A stretch of DNA of 64,000 nucleotides from positions 186,001-250,000 of the forward strand of contig NZ_PVTG01000002.1 in assembly GCF_003002915.1 (NCBI RefSeq). Reading direction: 5' to 3'. The notes beneath the pieces are model-generated. The model saw only the letters and a list, made by a program, of their open reading frames with translations. It searched no databases and was not told the DNA's origin. Positions 61,210 through 64,000 of the stretch are shown piece by piece (position 1 is the first letter of the stretch; each line of letters begins with the position of its first letter). Origin of the DNA: Geodermatophilus tzadiensis. GTDB lineage: Bacteria > Actinomycetota > Actinomycetes > Mycobacteriales > Geodermatophilaceae. A program made the translations under genes and the position numbers.

Positions 61210-62055
61210 TCAGGCGCGCTCCGCCGGCTCCGCGGCGGTGTGCGGGTCGGCGTCGGGCTGGTCGCGCAGGAACAGGTACCAGTACGACGTGCCGACGAAC
61301 ACGACCGCGCCGACCAGGTTGCCGGCACCGGCCAGCAGCCAGTTGGTCAGGGTGTCGCCCCAGTTCGCGCCCTCGACGCCGGCGAACACCGCCGCGGGCA
61401 GGAAGAACATGTTGGCGACGACGTGGTCGAAGCCCATCGCGACGAAGGCCATGACCGGGAAGAAGACCGCCAGGATCTTGCCCGAGACGCTCGAGGACGC
61501 CAGCGACATCCACACCGCCAGGCAGACCAGCCAGTTGCACCCGACGCCCCGCAGGAACGTCTCCCACGCGGTGTGGTGGGTCTTGCCGTCGGCGATCTCC
61601 GCCAGCCGGGCGAAGGTCAGTCCCGCACTGCCGGTGCTCTCCGGGTCCCCGATCACGCCGGTGGAGACGGCGAGGAAGTAGGCGACGAACAGCGCGCCGA
61701 GCAGGTTGCCCAGCAGCACCAGCGTGAGGTTGCGGACGACGTCGCCGAGGCCGAGCTTGCCGTTCATCGCCCCCAGCGGGACCAGCATCATGTTGCCGGT
61801 GGCCAGGTCGGACCCGGCGATCAGCACGAGCACCAGGCCGAGGGTGAAGGCCGCGCCCATGAACAGCGTGGGCAGCGTGCCCCAGGTCTCGGCGGCCAGC
61901 CCCGAGGACACGGTGATCGCGACCAGCGCCCCGAAGGAGATGTAGGCGCCGGCGAGGAAGGCGCTCACCAGCACCCGGTCCCAGGTGCGGTGCACCTTCT
62001 TGGCGCCGGTGGAGCTGGCGACCCGTGCGATCTCGGCGGGCTCCTTGGCGGTCAT
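61210..62055 (-). CDS. Formate/nitrite transporter (FNT) family channel
   Basis: A 281-residue FNT channel with six helices: WDRVLVSAFLAGAYISFGALVAI as TM1, GSDLATGNMMLVPLGAMNGKLGLGDVVRNL with the conserved omega-loop region (TxNM) near residue 95, GVGCNWLVCLAVWMSLAS (TM5 start) and the gating-related His in MGFDHVVANMFFLP. Length and motifs fit FocA/NirC. The ion could be formate, nitrite or hydrosulfide. ATG 62055 begins the family sequence. No partner pyruvate-formate lyase or nitrite-reductase gene is in view. Confidence 0.92.
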   Translation of the reverse strand: MTAKEPAEIARVASSTGAKKVHRTWDRVLVSAFLAGAYISFGALVAITVSSGLAAETWGTLPTLFMGAAFTLGLVLVLIAGSDLATGNMMLVPLGAMNGKLGLGDVVRNLTLVLLGNLLGALFVAYFLAVSTGVIGDPESTGSAGLTFARLAEIADGKTHHTAWETFLRGVGCNWLVCLAVWMSLASSSVSGKILAVFFPVMAFVAMGFDHVVANMFFLPAAVFAGVEGANWGDTLTNWLLAGAGNLVGAVVFVGTSYWYLFLRDQPDADPHTAAEPAERA

Positions 62056-62182
62056 CGCGCCTCCCCGGGGACTCGGCGTCGCCCCGGACGCTAGCGGTAC
62101 GGGATCGTCCGCGCCGCCCGGGGACGATCGCGGGGCGGGCATGGCCCTAGGGTCGGGGCGTCCACCGAGCCGGGAGGGGTCC

Positions 62183-62566
62183 ATGGCGTTCTCGAACCGG
62201 GTGCGCGGCGCCCTGACCACGACGGTCCTGGCGACCGCCGCCACCGGCTTCCTCGCCGGCTGCGGCACCGAGGACGAGGAGGAGCAGGTCGCCTACTGCA
62301 CCAACGAGGACGGCGAGATCGTCGACGACGACTACTGCGACGACGACTACCGCGGCGGCGGCGGGCTGTTCTTCCTCTACCTCGGCGCCTTCCGCCCCGG
62401 CCTGCCGGTCGGCACCGTGCTGCCCGCCGGCGGCACCCGCGTGAACCCCGCGGACACCGCGGCCCGGCAGCGCTACGGGCTGCCCGGCACCGGCAAGGTC
62501 ACCGGCGGCCAGCGGGTGACCGGCGGGATCGGCTCGGGCGCCGGCGGCTCGGGCTCCGGCTCCTGA
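62183..62566 (+). CDS. Acidic lipoprotein of unknown function
   Basis: A 127-residue protein with a lipoprotein signal: basic start, hydrophobic VLATAATGFLAGC (lipobox LAGC, Cys27). The mature part is acidic (GTEDEEEQVAYCTNEDGEIVDDDYCDDDY) then Gly-rich, with two further Cys that may pair. A conserved FLYLGAFRPGLPVGTVLPAGG segment follows. GGGAGGGG about 9 bases before ATG 62183. It is 3 bases upstream of the ATP-grasp gene, probably one operon. Short proteins of this type often sit beside glutathionylspermidine-synthase-like genes. Confidence 0.75.
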   Translation: MAFSNRVRGALTTTVLATAATGFLAGCGTEDEEEQVAYCTNEDGEIVDDDYCDDDYRGGGGLFFLYLGAFRPGLPVGTVLPAGGTRVNPADTAARQRYGLPGTGKVTGGQRVTGGIGSGAGGSGSGS

Positions 62567-62569
62567 GCC

Positions 62570-63799
62570 GTGCGGCGCGTCGAGGGCGGTGTCGTCCGGC
62601 CCGGGTGGGAGGCCGAGGTCGAGGCCCAGGGGCTGGTCTACAACCGGACCCACCTGCCCGGCGGTGAGGTGCGCAGCTACTGGCGCGAGGGCCCCTTCTA
62701 CGACTTCACCTCCGCCGAGGTCGCCCGGCTGGAGGGCTGGGTGGCCCAGCTCTTCGAGATGTGCGTGGCCGCGGGCGACCACGTCGTCGAGCACGACCTG
62801 TTCGACCGGATGGGCATCCCGCTCATCGCCCGCTCGGGCATCCGCACCACCTGGGAGACCGAGCCGCCCAGCGTCTACGGCCGCTTCGACCTGCGCTACG
62901 ACGGCTCCGGCCCGCCGAGGCTGCTGGAGTTCAACGCCGACACCCCGACCGGGCTGGTCGAGTCGGCGGTCACCCAGTGGAACTGGCACCTGTTCACCGG
63001 GCAGGGCCGCGACCAGTGGAACGCACTGCACGAGAAGCTGGTCGCCGCCTGGCAGCGCAACCTCACCCGGTGGGAGCGGCGCACCGGCGTCCGCCCGCGG
63101 GTGCACCTGGCGTGGACCAGCGAGGAGACCTCCGGCGAGGACCGGATGACCGTCGCCTACCTCATGGACACCGTCGTGCAGGCCGGGTACGAGGCGGTCG
63201 AGCTGGTGGTCGAGGACATCGCGCTCGACGACGGCGACGGCCGCTTCTACGACCCGCAGGGCCGCCACCTCGACGTCGTCTTCAAGCTCTACCCCTGGGA
63301 GTGGCTGATCGAGGACGAGTTCGGCGCCGCCGTCCTCGCCGACGCCGCCCGGCCCGGCGGCACCACCTGGGTCGAGCCGGTCTACAAGATGCTGTGGAGC
63401 ACCAAGGCGCTGCTGCCGGTGCTGTGGCGGCTCTTCGGCGGCGACCCGGTGCTCTCCCCGCTGCTGCTGCCCGCCTACTTCGCCGACGAGATGCCGTCCA
63501 GCTGGCGGGACTACGTGCGCAAGCCGCTGTGGGGCCGCGAGGGCGCCAACGTCGAGATCGTCCGCGACGGCCAGGTGGTCACCGCGATGCCGGGCCGGTA
63601 CGGCACCGAGGGGTTCGTCGTCCAGGAGCTCGCGGAGCTGCCGGACTTCGCCGGCGTCGACGGGCCGCACCACCCGGTGCTGGGCGCCTGGGTGGTCGAC
63701 GGCGAGCCGGCCGGCCTCGGCATCCGCGAGAGCGACGGCCTGATCACCGACAACCTCAGCTTCTTCGTGCCGCACACCATCGACCACTCCGGCCGGTAG
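62570..63799 (+). CDS. Glutathionylspermidine synthase-like ATP-grasp ligase (YgiC/YjfC type)
   Basis: A 409-residue ATP-grasp protein of the glutathionylspermidine synthase C-terminal family. VYGRFDLRYDGSGPPRLLEFNADTPTGLVESAVTQWNWH is the diagnostic run, then VFKLYPWEWLIEDEFG, and KMLWSTKALLPVLW with KPLWGREGANV, where the ATP-binding Lys residues are placed. YgiC/YjfC proteins lack the amidase domain and their substrates are unknown; actinobacteria do not make glutathione, so a mycothiol or peptide substrate is possible. GTG 62570, coupled to the lipoprotein gene. Confidence 0.9.
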   Translation: MRRVEGGVVRPGWEAEVEAQGLVYNRTHLPGGEVRSYWREGPFYDFTSAEVARLEGWVAQLFEMCVAAGDHVVEHDLFDRMGIPLIARSGIRTTWETEPPSVYGRFDLRYDGSGPPRLLEFNADTPTGLVESAVTQWNWHLFTGQGRDQWNALHEKLVAAWQRNLTRWERRTGVRPRVHLAWTSEETSGEDRMTVAYLMDTVVQAGYEAVELVVEDIALDDGDGRFYDPQGRHLDVVFKLYPWEWLIEDEFGAAVLADAARPGGTTWVEPVYKMLWSTKALLPVLWRLFGGDPVLSPLLLPAYFADEMPSSWRDYVRKPLWGREGANVEIVRDGQVVTAMPGRYGTEGFVVQELAELPDFAGVDGPHHPVLGAWVVDGEPAGLGIRESDGLITDNLSFFVPHTIDHSGR

Positions 63800-64000
63800 G
63801 TCAGCAGCGAGATCCCGGAGCGGAAGGTGCGGCTCCCGGTGGCGCGCAGCCGCACGTCGACGCCGTCGGGGAACAGGCGCCGGCCGCGACCGAGCACCCG
63901 CGGGAAGACGAACAGCCGGTACTCGTCGACCAGTCCCGCGCCGATCAGCGCGTGGCACAGCCGGATGCTGCCGGTCACCCCCACCTCGCCGTCCCGGGCG
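63511..64000 (-). CDS. RibD C-terminal/dihydrofolate-reductase-like protein, partial
   Basis: The 5' end lies beyond the window. The visible sequence has VTGSIRLCHALIGAGLVDEYRLFVFPRVLGRGRRLFPDGV, the RibD_C/DHFR-like core ending in a TGSRTFRSGISLLTYRP strand typical of the final residues of this family. A stop is expected a few codons later, near 63797, but the frame continues antisense to the ligase gene to 63511. The family-like part ends at about 63800, so a lost stop or short indel is suspected. Such proteins reduce deaminated riboflavin precursors or related pyrimidines. Confidence 0.75.
   Translation of the reverse strand, partial: ARDGEVGVTGSIRLCHALIGAGLVDEYRLFVFPRVLGRGRRLFPDGVDVRLRATGSRTFRSGISLLTYRPEWSMVCGTKKLRLSVIRPSLSRMPRPAGSPSTTQAPSTGWCGPSTPAKSGSSASSWTTNPSVPYRPGIAVTTWPSRTISTLAPSRPHSGLRT

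Overview
The window is a 64 kb piece of a very high-GC chromosome from an actinobacterium. Codon third positions are almost all G or C, GTG starts are common, many neighbouring genes share a GTGA or ATGA start/stop overlap, and terminators are long GC hairpins without U tracts. The tmRNA tag ends in SQRAFALAA, as in other actinobacteria. The gene set (F420-type LLM oxidoreductase, SigC-type ECF factor, DtxR/IdeR-type iron box, DUF5994, SCO6745 family, DUF3618/holin-like envelope operon, RsbW-like kinase) best suggests Geodermatophilaceae (Blastococcus/Geodermatophilus/Modestobacter). That placement is inference from gene content; no ribosomal RNA lies in the window.

Layout. 1-6 kb: a partial amidohydrolase, a decayed VOC fragment, a tandem GNAT protein, SCO6745-like and AhpD-like proteins, a DASS anion transporter and CorA, then tmRNA (6000-6372). 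6.6-12 kb: secreted esterase, EthD protein, homoserine acetyltransferase-like hydrolase, QorB-like reductase and a K+ channel with an RCK domain. 12-22 kb is a fatty-acid area: two acyl-CoA ligases, a patatin-like lipase, a DsbA/FrnE protein, VapBC, and a divergent TetR / acyl-CoA dehydrogenase pair / enoyl-CoA hydratase operon. 22-30 kb: MarR/YceI pair, TypA, DUF5994, a TauE/SafE exporter preceded by a Cys-rich leader peptide, and the Pit/DUF47 phosphate pair.

29.6-35.2 kb is a SigC/anti-sigma/copper module: a SigC-like factor diverges from a zinc-finger anti-sigma gene that is translationally coupled to a CopC-CopD fusion, YcnI, SCO and a His-rich membrane protein. 35.2-39.5 kb is a tight four-gene operon (polyol dehydrogenase, HAD, TagF-like transferase, nucleotidyltransferase) that reads like a CDP-alditol/teichoic-acid-type wall polymer pathway. 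41.0-46.45 kb is a small genomic island in tRNA-Ala(GGC), bounded by 94-bp direct repeats. It carries integrase remnants, a TetR regulator, a CocE-like protein lacking recognisable catalytic Asp/His motifs, and an LLM oxidoreductase.

46.5-64 kb: DUF2254 protein, a scar where a 5'-truncated LuxR gene meets the tail of a PP2C phosphatase, an RsbW-like kinase, phospholipase D, a ligand-poor arginase-like protein, SDR, acyl-CoA dehydrogenase, a three-gene envelope-stress-type operon, an iron-box-controlled siderophore-interacting protein, enoyl-CoA hydratase, zinc metallopeptidase, HerA-like ATPase, FNT channel, a lipoprotein, a glutathionylspermidine-synthase-like ligase and a RibD/DHFR-like fragment running off the right edge.

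Most notable: the Cys leader peptide before TauE/SafE; the tRNA-Ala island; the SigC-copper arrangement with a predicted leaderless promoter; the putative alditol-phosphate polymer operon; and a three-copy intergenic stem-loop family whose outer stem varies by compensatory change.
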